Below are positions 51,885 through 59,425 of a stretch of DNA of 64,000 bases, piece after piece (positions within the stretch are counted from its first letter, which is position 1; each line of letters starts with the position of its first letter). The translations under genes and the position numbers were made by a program. The stretch comes from Albidovulum aestuarii (lineage in GTDB: Bacteria > Pseudomonadota > Alphaproteobacteria > Rhodobacterales > Rhodobacteraceae), in assembly GCF_029961185.1 (NCBI RefSeq), contig NZ_JASBQQ010000009.1:1-64000 (forward strand), in the 5' to 3' direction. The notes below the pieces were generated by a model. That model saw nothing but the letters and a program-made list of their open reading frames with translations. It made no database searches and had not been told where the DNA came from.

Positions 51885-53081
51885 TCAGTCATAAACCCGC
51901 TGGTCGTCGATGACCTTGCCGTCATTGGGCAGGCTGCCGGGCGGCACGATCTCCACCCGTCCCTTCATCTTCAGGACCGAGGCGACCGAGCCTTCATAGC
52001 GCGCAGGCTCCCCGCCCGGCGCTTCGATACGCACGGTCATCACGTCCATCTCGCCTTCGCGGGTGGCGATCACTCTTGCGCGGGCGACCTCGGCATGGCG
52101 GGCGACAAGGTCGGCGACCTGTTCGGGGCGCACGAACATACCCTTGATCTTGGTCGTCTGGTCGGCGCGACCCATCCAGCCCTTGATGCGTTTGTTGGTA
52201 CGCCCGCAGGGGGACGGCCCCGACATGACCGCCGAAAGGTCCCCGGTCGCGAAGCGGATCAGCGGATAATCGGGGTTGAGCGTTGTGACCACGACCTCAC
52301 CCACCTCGCCCTCTGGCACCGGGTCACCGGTGCCGGGGCGGACGATTTCGACGATGACGCCCTCATCGACGATCATCCCCTCCATCGCGGGGCTTTCGTA
52401 GGCGATATTGCCAAGATCAGCGGTGGCATAACATTGCAGGCAGGCGATACCGCGGTCGGCATATTCCGCGCGAAGCGACGGGAAGAGCGCCCCGCCCCCT
52501 ACAGCGGCCTTTGTGATCTTCAGCGCCTCGCCCATCTCTTCGGCCCGGTCGAGGATGACCTTCAGGTAGTCCGGCGTTCCGGCAAAGGCGGTCGTGCCGA
52601 TATCGGCGGCGGCACGAACCTGAAGGTCGGTCTGGCCGGTCCCGGCTGGCAGGACTTTCGCTCCAACCGCCCGGGCGCCGTTTTCAAAGATCATGCCGGC
52701 GGGTGTCAGGTGATAGCCAAAGCAGTTCTGGACGATATCCTCGGCGCCGATCCCGCAGGCATGAAGGAAGCGCCCCATCCGCCACCAGTCATGGCTGACG
52801 CCGCCCGGTTCATAGATCGGCCCCGGTGACTGGAAGATATGGGCGATGTTCGATGTCAGAATGCCGCCGAAGGGTGGGTTGTCCTTCTGCCACGCGACCA
52901 GGTCGGACTTGCGCAGCACCGGCAGAGTGGCCAGACCAGCCAGATCGGCTAGGGCTGTACCGTCGATCCGGCAGGCGCCCGGAACCGCCGCCACGCGCGC
53001 AAGCTGCCCCTTCAGCGCCCGAAGCTGGGCACCGGCGCGCTCATCGGCAGAGCGGGTTTCAAGGGCGTCGAAAAAATTCAT
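51885..53081 (-). CDS. PaaK-like CoA ligase family protein
   Basis: 398 residues from ATG 53081 (MNFFDALETRSADERAGAQL); another ATG at 53096 touches the livF stop. Resembles phenylacetate-CoA ligase: GYHLTPAGMIFENGARAVGAKVLPAGTGQTD, GTPDYLKVIL, CYATADLGNIAYE and the adenylation motif LIRFATGDLS. The usual SSGTTGKPT ATP loop is altered to IFQSPGPIYEPGG, as in a divergent subgroup, so activity is less certain. Last gene of the importer cluster; with the ligase at 59.4-61.4 kb it frames the transporter. Confidence 0.82.
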   Translation of the reverse strand: MNFFDALETRSADERAGAQLRALKGQLARVAAVPGACRIDGTALADLAGLATLPVLRKSDLVAWQKDNPPFGGILTSNIAHIFQSPGPIYEPGGVSHDWWRMGRFLHACGIGAEDIVQNCFGYHLTPAGMIFENGARAVGAKVLPAGTGQTDLQVRAAADIGTTAFAGTPDYLKVILDRAEEMGEALKITKAAVGGGALFPSLRAEYADRGIACLQCYATADLGNIAYESPAMEGMIVDEGVIVEIVRPGTGDPVPEGEVGEVVVTTLNPDYPLIRFATGDLSAVMSGPSPCGRTNKRIKGWMGRADQTTKIKGMFVRPEQVADLVARHAEVARARVIATREGEMDVMTVRIEAPGGEPARYEGSVASVLKMKGRVEIVPPGSLPNDGKVIDDQRVYD

Positions 53082-53095
53082 CGTCTGATCCCTCA

Positions 53096-53914
53096 TCACG
53101 CCAGCCACCGCTTGCGGCGGCGATAGGAGCGGACATCGCGGAAGGATTTGCGGCCCTCGTCCGACATGCCGAGGTAAAACTCCTTCACGTCCGGGTTTTC
53201 CCGCAGTTCCTTCGCGGGGCCATCCATCACCACGCGGCCGCTTTCAAGGATGTAGCCATAATGGGCGTAGCGAAGGGCCACGTTGGTGTTCTGCTCGGCC
53301 AGAAGGAAGGTCACGCCTTCCTTTTCATTCACCGCCTTCACGATCTCGAAGATCTGTTCGACAAGCTGGGGCGCGAGGCCCATCGACGGCTCATCGAGAA
53401 GGATCGTCTCGGGCTTCGACATCAGCGCGCGGCCGATCGCGCACATCTGCTGCTCGCCGCCCGACGTATAGCCCGCCTGCGACTTCCGGCGTTCCTTCAG
53501 GCGCGGAAAATAGGCGTAGACCATGTCGAGATCGGCCGCGACCTGCCCCTTGTCGGTGCGGGTATAGGCCCCGGTCAGAAGGTTCTCCTCGACCGTCAGA
53601 TGCTCGAAACAGTGCCGTCCCTCCATCACCTGAATGACACCCTTCTTCACCAAGGCCGAGGGGTCGAGGTTTTGCACCTTCTCGCCGCGATAGTGGATAG
53701 AGCCCTTGGTCACCTCGCCGCGTTCCGAATGCAGCAGGTTGGATATGGCCTTCAGCGTCGTGGTCTTGCCCGCGCCATTGCCGCCCAATAATGCGGTGAT
53801 GCCGCCCTTGGGGACATTGAGGCTCACGCCCTTCAGGACGAGGATCACGTGATTGTAGATCACCTCGATATTGTTGACCTCGAGAAGCGTCTCGGTCTTA
53901 CCGGCGTCGAGCAT
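53096..53914 (-). CDS. livF: branched-chain-amino-acid-type ABC importer ATPase LivF
   Basis: 272 residues, one of two nucleotide-binding subunits of a Liv-type importer. Walker A GGNGAGKT (44-51), signature TSGGEQQM, Walker B TILLDEPSMGLAP, H-loop AEQNTNVAL. The C-terminal ~35 residues extend beyond the usual LivF (SDEGRKSFRDVRSYRRRK). Downstream of the binding-protein gene after a hairpin; the stop touches a possible start of the ligase gene. Confidence 0.93.
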   Translation of the reverse strand: MLDAGKTETLLEVNNIEVIYNHVILVLKGVSLNVPKGGITALLGGNGAGKTTTLKAISNLLHSERGEVTKGSIHYRGEKVQNLDPSALVKKGVIQVMEGRHCFEHLTVEENLLTGAYTRTDKGQVAADLDMVYAYFPRLKERRKSQAGYTSGGEQQMCAIGRALMSKPETILLDEPSMGLAPQLVEQIFEIVKAVNEKEGVTFLLAEQNTNVALRYAHYGYILESGRVVMDGPAKELRENPDVKEFYLGMSDEGRKSFRDVRSYRRRKRWLA

Positions 53915-53948
53915 CGGGTATCCCCCGGGCTAGAATTGATCCAAAGGA

Positions 53949-53971
53949 CCCCGGCCCTGAACGGGCCGGGG
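53949..53971 (-). terminator. intercistronic hairpin between binding protein and livF
   Basis: CCCCGGCCC (53949-53957), loop TGAAC, GGGCCGGGG (53963-53971): perfect 9-bp GC stem 18 bases after the binding-protein stop. No T run. Such stems commonly protect the 3' end of the abundant binding-protein message while allowing read-through; that role is inferred. Confidence 0.65.
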
Positions 53972-53988
53972 AAGTCGTGCATTGGCGC

Positions 53989-55275
53989 TTAGTTGCAGCG
54001 CTCGGCGATGTTGTTTTCCGCAGCGAAGGCGGCAGAGTCTTCCATCACCAGAGGCGTCAGCACCTCATCATCCGGCGCGATGAAACCGGTGATCAGGTTC
54101 CATTTCTTGGCCGTGGCATCCCATTGCTGGATCATCGCGGCACCCGGGCCGCCATGGTCTTCGCAGGAGACCGCGAAGGGCTGGCCGAAATTCGGCAGGC
54201 CAAGCTCGGCCATCCGCGCCTCGGTGACTTCGAGCGCCTCGAACCCGTCGCGCATCTGGGCGGCATTGATCGCCGAGGTGCCCGCCAGTTCCTGCGCCTT
54301 GCGCGCGGCCTCCGCGATCATCGCGGCGGCATACATGCCGCGCGAATAGAGCACCGAACCTACCTGATCGCCCGCGCCTGCGGACTTGCCCGCGTCGTAG
54401 ACATACTGTTTCAGGTCGGCATAGACCGGGTAGTCCATACCCGTGCCGTGCATGGCCAAGGACTTGTATCCATTGGCGCCGTCACCGGCCGGCAGCACGT
54501 CGTTTTCCGACCCCGACCACCAGACGCCAATGAAGTTCTCCATCGGGAAGCGGATGTTGGCGGCTTCCTGAATGGCGACGGCGTTCATCACGCCCCAGCC
54601 CCACATCAGCACGTAATCCGGCTTGTCACGGCGGATCTGCAGCCACTGCGACTTCTGCTCCTGCCCCGGATGGTCCACGGGCACTTCCATCAGTTCATAG
54701 CCGTGCTTGGCCGACAGTTCCTGAAGCGTGCGGATCGGCTCCTTGCCGTAGGCGGAATTGTGGTAGACCAGCGCGATCTTCTTGCCCTCAAGGCTGCCGC
54801 CGTTCTCGTCCAGCAGGTACTTGATGGCCACCGACGCGCCGTCCCAGTAGTTGGCCGGGAAGTTGAAGACGTTGGAGAAGATCTTGCCGTTCGCGGCCGA
54901 GGTGCGGCCATAACCCGGCGTGTAAAGCGGGATGCCGTCCTGGGTCACCTTCGGGATCAGCTGATAGGTGATGCCGGTCGAAAGCGGGTTGTAGACGAGT
55001 GCGCCCGAGCCCTTGGTGGCCTCATAGCATTCGACGCCCTTTTCGGTGTTATACGCGGTTTCGCATTCCGTCACGACGATCTTCTCGCCGCCGATGCCGC
55101 CGTCACGCTCGTTCAGAAGCGTGAAATAGTCGGCAAAGCCGTCGGCATAGGGTATGCCACCCGGTGCATAGGGGCCGGTGCGGTACGAAAGCGAGGGGAT
55201 ATTGAGATCCGCCATCGCCGGGGTCGCCGCTGCCACGATGGCCGCTGCGGCAAGGGTTGCAAAGCTCTTCTTCAT
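53989..55275 (-). CDS. periplasmic substrate-binding protein of Liv-type ABC importer
   Basis: 428 residues with a classic signal peptide (MKKSFATLAAAAIVAAATPAMA). The mature protein is a two-lobe Leu/Ile/Val-binding-type fold: NERDGGIGGEKIVVTECET, KIALVYHNSAYGKE, DYVLMWGWGVMNAVAI. Longer than LivJ/LivK (~370) and closer to the amide/urea/aromatic acid binders, so the ligand may be a carboxylic acid rather than an amino acid. Ribosome site GGGAGGA. Between livM and livF. Confidence 0.9.
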   Translation of the reverse strand: MKKSFATLAAAAIVAAATPAMADLNIPSLSYRTGPYAPGGIPYADGFADYFTLLNERDGGIGGEKIVVTECETAYNTEKGVECYEATKGSGALVYNPLSTGITYQLIPKVTQDGIPLYTPGYGRTSAANGKIFSNVFNFPANYWDGASVAIKYLLDENGGSLEGKKIALVYHNSAYGKEPIRTLQELSAKHGYELMEVPVDHPGQEQKSQWLQIRRDKPDYVLMWGWGVMNAVAIQEAANIRFPMENFIGVWWSGSENDVLPAGDGANGYKSLAMHGTGMDYPVYADLKQYVYDAGKSAGAGDQVGSVLYSRGMYAAAMIAEAARKAQELAGTSAINAAQMRDGFEALEVTEARMAELGLPNFGQPFAVSCEDHGGPGAAMIQQWDATAKKWNLITGFIAPDDEVLTPLVMEDSAAFAAENNIAERCN

Positions 55276-55346
55276 CGGGTTCCTCCCAAGGGTTCTGGTT
55301 TCGTGTTCGCCGGCCTTCCCGCCGGTCTTTTGATTGGGCGGCCCCC

Positions 55347-56423
55347 CTAGTGCGGGAAGGGCCAAAGCCGGAGTTTTTCTTTCGCCAGCCGCCAGAGCTG
55401 GTTCAGGCCATGCGGCTCCACGATCAGGAAGCCCATGATCAGCGCACCGACGATGATCAGTTCGACATGCGCGGCAAGATCGGTGGCCCAGCCGAGCTGG
55501 CCGACCAGCACGTTCTTAAGAAGAACGGGCATGAGCACCATGAAGGCCGCGCCTGCGAAGCTGCCGAAGATCGACCCGAGCCCCCCGATGATGATCATGA
55601 AGAGGATCAGGAACGATTTCTGGATGCCGAAAGCCTCGCCCACCTCGGCCGCACCGAGATAAACCGCGAAGAACAAGGCCCCCGCCACGCCGATATAGAA
55701 GGACGAGATGGCGAAGGCCGAAAGCTTCGTCGTCAGCGGGTTCACCCCGATGATCTCGGCCGCGATATCCATGTCGCGGATCGCCATCCACTTACGACCC
55801 ATCATGCCGCGCGTCAGGTTCCGCGCGAGCCAAGCCAGCGCGAAGAGGATGACAAGGCAGAAGAGGTACTTGGCAGAAGCGGTCGTCGCAGCACCGGTCA
55901 CGGCATGGCCAAGAACGGTGCGTTCGGGCGCCGAGATCTGCCCCGAGGCCGAGTAGTTGTAGAACCACGGCACCTTGTTGAAGAGCCAGACAAGGAAGAA
56001 CTGCGCTGCAAGCGTGGCCACGGCAAGATAGAAGCCCTTGATCCGCAAGGACGGCAGGCCGAAGAGAACGCCGACCCCCGCCGTGATGCCGCCCGCAAGC
56101 AGCACATGGATCAGGATCGAGACCTCGGGGAAGGCGGTCATCAGCTTGTAGCAGGCATAGGCCCCCACGGCCATGAACCCCCCGGTCCCGAGCGAGACCT
56201 GCCCGCAATAGCCCGTCAGGATATTCAGCCCGATCGCCGCGATCGCGTAGATCAGGAACGGCACGAAGACCGCATTGGCCCAGTAATCGTTGATCAGGAA
56301 CGGAATGACCCCGAAGGCGACGGCCAGCACCGCATAATAGCGCCAGCGGTCGAACTTGATCGGAAAGGTCTGGCTGTCGTCCACATAGGACGTCTTGAAG
56401 TCGCCTGCCTCGCGGTAGAACAT
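55347..56423 (-). CDS. livM: Liv-type ABC importer permease LivM
   Basis: 358 residues, about ten membrane helices. The LivM motifs ALGLNILTGYCGQVSLGTGGFMAVGAY-like (AIGLNILTGYCGQVSLGTGG) and RDMDIAAEIIGVNPLTTKLSAFAISSFYIG are clear. It pairs with LivH. A 100-base gap and an opposite-strand gene (56523-56903) separate it from the upstream cluster genes, so it may have its own promoter. Confidence 0.92.
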   Translation of the reverse strand: MFYREAGDFKTSYVDDSQTFPIKFDRWRYYAVLAVAFGVIPFLINDYWANAVFVPFLIYAIAAIGLNILTGYCGQVSLGTGGFMAVGAYACYKLMTAFPEVSILIHVLLAGGITAGVGVLFGLPSLRIKGFYLAVATLAAQFFLVWLFNKVPWFYNYSASGQISAPERTVLGHAVTGAATTASAKYLFCLVILFALAWLARNLTRGMMGRKWMAIRDMDIAAEIIGVNPLTTKLSAFAISSFYIGVAGALFFAVYLGAAEVGEAFGIQKSFLILFMIIIGGLGSIFGSFAGAAFMVLMPVLLKNVLVGQLGWATDLAAHVELIIVGALIMGFLIVEPHGLNQLWRLAKEKLRLWPFPH

Positions 56424-56522
56424 CAGCTTCTTCCTTTCAGGGCTAGCAGGACCGTCGCGCAGCCCGCGTCAAACTCTCGCCGGATTTGTGGCTTAGGCAG
56501 TTCCCGGACTTCGGAGGACGCC

Positions 56523-56903
56523 ATGACCAACCAAGATCCCGAACGCCGCCGCTGGTGGTTCCGTGAATTCCTCACCAGTTTGCTGGGTGAGTTGCTCGTC
56601 ATCCTGCTTCCGTTCCTGATCGCCGGTGCCATCGTCGTGTTTTTCGTGGCCCAGCAATTCGGCATCTCATATCGCGATGCGCTGGGGCTCTCCGCCTGCC
56701 TGTTCCTGCTTGTCTTCGGGGTCGCCGGCGGGCTGTCCGAGGATTGCAGCTTCATCGGGCCGGGGCTTGGCATCTTCCTTGCCGTCGCGGCCATGGCCAT
56801 CGCGGGCATGGTGCTGTTCCTGTCGGTCTCGATCGTGTTTGCATTGCCGATCATTCTGATCGCGCTGCCCGTGATGTGGGTGATGTCCTTCTTCAACGGC
56901 TGA
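56523..56903 (+). CDS. small membrane protein on the opposite strand inside the importer cluster
   Basis: 126 residues: charged N-terminus (MTNQDPERRRWWFREFLTSL) then three or four hydrophobic helices, including LLVILLPFLIAGAIVVFFVA and IAGMVLFLSVSIVFALPIIL. No family recognised. It runs against the surrounding liv genes, which makes it an oddity: an insertion, or a gene with a separate regulatory role. Convergent with the VOC gene and divergent from livM. Confidence 0.7.
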   Translation: MTNQDPERRRWWFREFLTSLLGELLVILLPFLIAGAIVVFFVAQQFGISYRDALGLSACLFLLVFGVAGGLSEDCSFIGPGLGIFLAVAAMAIAGMVLFLSVSIVFALPIILIALPVMWVMSFFNG

Positions 56904-56925
56904 GCGCCGCAGGCGTTCACAACCA

Positions 56926-57300
56926 TCATCCGAACTCCTTCGCATCGCCCGGGAAGTCGTCACCCTGCGGGCGCACCAGACAGAAACGGTGTCCGGTGGG
57001 CGCCTCCATCACGATCCATGTCCTGATCCGCGCCACCTCCGTCGCGCCCAGCGCCTTCAGCCTTTCGCATTCCGCGTCCACGTCATCGGTTTCGAAATCC
57101 AGATGCACGCGCGGCTCGTGGTCGACCGCCTGCAACAGCACGCGTGGATAGCCCTTGTGCCCGTCGAACGCCGCGTATTTGCCGCGCTCGTCGATCTCGC
57201 CCTTCATGCCGAGCATGCCGGACCAGAAACCGACCGCCTCAGTCAAATCATCGGTCTTGCAGTCGATGCAAAGAACGCCAATGCGGGATCTGTGGCTCAT
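56926..57300 (-). CDS. VOC-family (glyoxalase/dioxygenase-like) protein
   Basis: 124 residues with the paired beta-alpha-beta-beta-beta modules: IGVLCIDCKTDDLTEAVGFW, GHKGYPRVLLQAVDHEPRVHLDFETDD and GHRFCLVRP. Typical of the vicinal-oxygen-chelate superfamily; His and Glu metal-ligand positions seem present (VHLDFE, HRFCLV). Reaction not deducible. Its start overlaps the small membrane gene by ATGA, so it is part of the livH-linked transcript. Confidence 0.82.
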   Translation of the reverse strand: MSHRSRIGVLCIDCKTDDLTEAVGFWSGMLGMKGEIDERGKYAAFDGHKGYPRVLLQAVDHEPRVHLDFETDDVDAECERLKALGATEVARIRTWIVMEAPTGHRFCLVRPQGDDFPGDAKEFG

Positions 57301-57545
57301 GCCGCCCCCCCGTTCTCGCGGTGATGCTCGCGCGGGACCTGATTGGCGCGCTTGGCATAGCCCGTGGCCTCGGAATGGCGCACCAGCCAGAACCAGGCAA
57401 CGATGCCCACGGCCGCGCCGATGGCGGCAAGTACCATTGCCACGACGGTGCTCCCGCCGCCCTCTCCGCTGGTCAGGGCAAGGTAGCCGAAGGCCCAGAA
57501 GCCGGCCCAGGCAATGACGTTCAGGATGGCGATCAGTTTGGCCAT
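57297..57545 (-). CDS. small membrane protein of the importer cluster
   Basis: 82 residues, two hydrophobic helices (~5-24 and ~33-55) and a basic tail (RHSEATGYAKRANQVPREHH). No family recognised. It lies three bases after livH and overlaps the VOC gene by ATGA, so it is translated from the importer message. Confidence 0.72.
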   Translation of the reverse strand: MAKLIAILNVIAWAGFWAFGYLALTSGEGGGSTVVAMVLAAIGAAVGIVAWFWLVRHSEATGYAKRANQVPREHHRENGGAA

Positions 57546-57548
57546 ATC

Positions 57549-58535
57549 TCAAACCCTCTCGATGATCTTTTCACCGAAGAGACCTTGCGGCCGGAAGACG
57601 AGGAAGAGAAGCGCCAGCACATAGGCGAACCAGTTCTCGGTCGCGCCGCCGATCAGCGGGCCGATCCAGAACTCGAAAAGCTTCTCGCCCATGCCGATGA
57701 TGAGCCCGCCGACGATGGCACCGGGGATGGAGGTGAAACCGCCGAGCATCAGGACCGGCAGCGCCTTCAGCGCGATAAGCGACAGCGAGAACTGAACGCC
57801 CGATTTCGCCCCCCACATGATCCCCGCGACAAGCGCCACGATCCCGGCGATGGACCAGACCATGACCCAGATGAAGCGCAAGGAGATGCCGACCGAGAGC
57901 GCCGCCTGATGGTCGTCCGCCACCGCACGCAGCGCGCGGCCATATTTGGTGTATTGCGAGAAAAGCGTCAGCGAGAGGACCAGAAGGGCCGCCACCACGG
58001 TCGCCACGATATCGAGATTGTCGATGAAGAACCCGTAGCCGAAGGCGTTGAAGGTCACATTGTCGATGGTCTCATTGATCCCCTGCGGCAGGCCGACATC
58101 CAGCTTCTTGATGTCCGACCCCCACATCAGGTCGCCCATGCCTTCAAGGAAATAGGCCAGGCCGATCGTGGCCATGAAAAGGATGATCGGTTCCTGATTG
58201 ACGAGGTGCTTAAGCACATAGCGCTCGATGATCACCGCAAGGCCGATCATCACGAGGCCGGTGAGCAGGATCGCCACGATGGCGGGCAGCTGCCAACCGA
58301 AATCGTGGATATTGGTGCCGAAAATCGCGTTGATCAGGTGCGAGAACGGCACCTGACCGGTCTGAAACCCGACGAGCGTCAGTGCCGCGAAAAGTGCGAG
58401 CACACCTTGCGCGTAGTTGAAGATGCCGGACGCCTTGAAGATGAGGACGAAGCCCAAAGCGACGAGAGAATACATCACCCCCGCCATGAGGCCATTCAGC
58501 GCCGCCTCGGTCGCGTAGAGAAGCTGGTCAGACAT
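57549..58535 (-). CDS. livH: Liv-type ABC importer permease LivH
   Basis: 328 residues, eight or so membrane helices. Family features: GLMAGVMYSLVALGFVLIFKASGIFNYAQG, RYGRALRAVADD-like (YGRALRAVADDHQAALSVGI) and GGFTSIPGAIVGGLIIGMGE. ATG 58535 chosen over an upstream frame. Preceded by livG with a 68-base gap. Confidence 0.92.
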   Translation of the reverse strand: MSDQLLYATEAALNGLMAGVMYSLVALGFVLIFKASGIFNYAQGVLALFAALTLVGFQTGQVPFSHLINAIFGTNIHDFGWQLPAIVAILLTGLVMIGLAVIIERYVLKHLVNQEPIILFMATIGLAYFLEGMGDLMWGSDIKKLDVGLPQGINETIDNVTFNAFGYGFFIDNLDIVATVVAALLVLSLTLFSQYTKYGRALRAVADDHQAALSVGISLRFIWVMVWSIAGIVALVAGIMWGAKSGVQFSLSLIALKALPVLMLGGFTSIPGAIVGGLIIGMGEKLFEFWIGPLIGGATENWFAYVLALLFLVFRPQGLFGEKIIERV

Positions 58536-58603
58536 GGCGGGCCTCCGGGTTGGTGTCGGCACGGGTGCCATACGTTTTGCCGACGTTTTGCAGACGCTTT
58601 GCC

Positions 58604-59425
58604 TCAGTCATGGCTGACCCCCAGATAAGCGTCGATGACGGCCTGATTGGAACGCACCTCATCGGGCGTGCCGTCGCCGATCTTCTTGCCGTAATCCATC
58701 ACCACGACGCGGTCGGAGAGGTCCATCACGACGCCCATGTCATGCTCGATCAGCGCGATCGTGGTGCCAAACTCGTCATTCACGTCGAGGATGAAGCGGG
58801 ACATGTCCTCCTTCTCCTCGACGTTCATCCCGGCCATTGGTTCGTCCAAGAGCAGCAGCCGCGGCTCTGCGGCCAAGGCGCGGGCCAGTTCGACCCGCTT
58901 CTTGAGGCCGTAGGGAAGTCGGCCCACTGGTGTCTTGCGGATGTCCTGAATCTCAAGAAAGTCGATGATTTTCTCGACTTTTTCGCGGTGTTCGGTTTCC
59001 TCACGTTGGGCCGATCCCCACCAGATCGCCTGAGACAGAAGGCCCGATTTCATCATCGTCAGCCGCCCGGTCATGATGTTGTCGAGCACCGACATCCCGT
59101 CAAAAAGCGCGATGTTCTGGAAGGTGCGGGCGATGCCCAGGCGGGCCACCTGATAGGGCTTCATCGGCCCCCTCTTGTAGCCCTTGAACCAGACCTCGCC
59201 CTCCTGCGGCACATAAAAGCCCGAGATGACATTGAGCATGGAGGACTTGCCCGCCCCGTTCGGCCCGATGATTGCCCGGATCTCGCCCTGGCGGATGTCG
59301 AAGGAAATATCGGTGATCGCCGCCACCCCGCCGAAACGCAGGGTGATGTTCTTCATCTCCATCAACACGCCGCCGATCTTGCGGCCGTCGGCGGTGGTGT
59401 AACCTTCTGTATTCATTTGGTTCAT
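58604..59425 (-). CDS. livG: Liv-type ABC importer ATPase LivG
   Basis: 273 residues. Walker A GPNGAGKS (54-61), a degenerate signature LPYGLKKRVELARAL where most ABC proteins have LSGGQ (usual for LivG-type subunits), Walker B LLLLDEPMAGM, H-loop IEHDMGVVM. The start overlaps the stop of the upstream ligase (ATGA), showing that the two are co-translated. Confidence 0.93.
   Translation of the reverse strand: MNQMNTEGYTTADGRKIGGVLMEMKNITLRFGGVAAITDISFDIRQGEIRAIIGPNGAGKSSMLNVISGFYVPQEGEVWFKGYKRGPMKPYQVARLGIARTFQNIALFDGMSVLDNIMTGRLTMMKSGLLSQAIWWGSAQREETEHREKVEKIIDFLEIQDIRKTPVGRLPYGLKKRVELARALAAEPRLLLLDEPMAGMNVEEKEDMSRFILDVNDEFGTTIALIEHDMGVVMDLSDRVVVMDYGKKIGDGTPDEVRSNQAVIDAYLGVSHD

Noticed and set aside
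53977-55350. 457-codon plus-strand frame opposite the binding-protein gene
   Set aside because: The minus-strand frame has a signal peptide and full binding-protein fold; the plus frame has none.
58604-59425. LPYGLKKRVELARAL in LivG considered a damaged ABC signature
   Set aside because: This departure from LSGGQ is normal in LivG-type subunits, and Walker A, Walker B and H-loop are intact.
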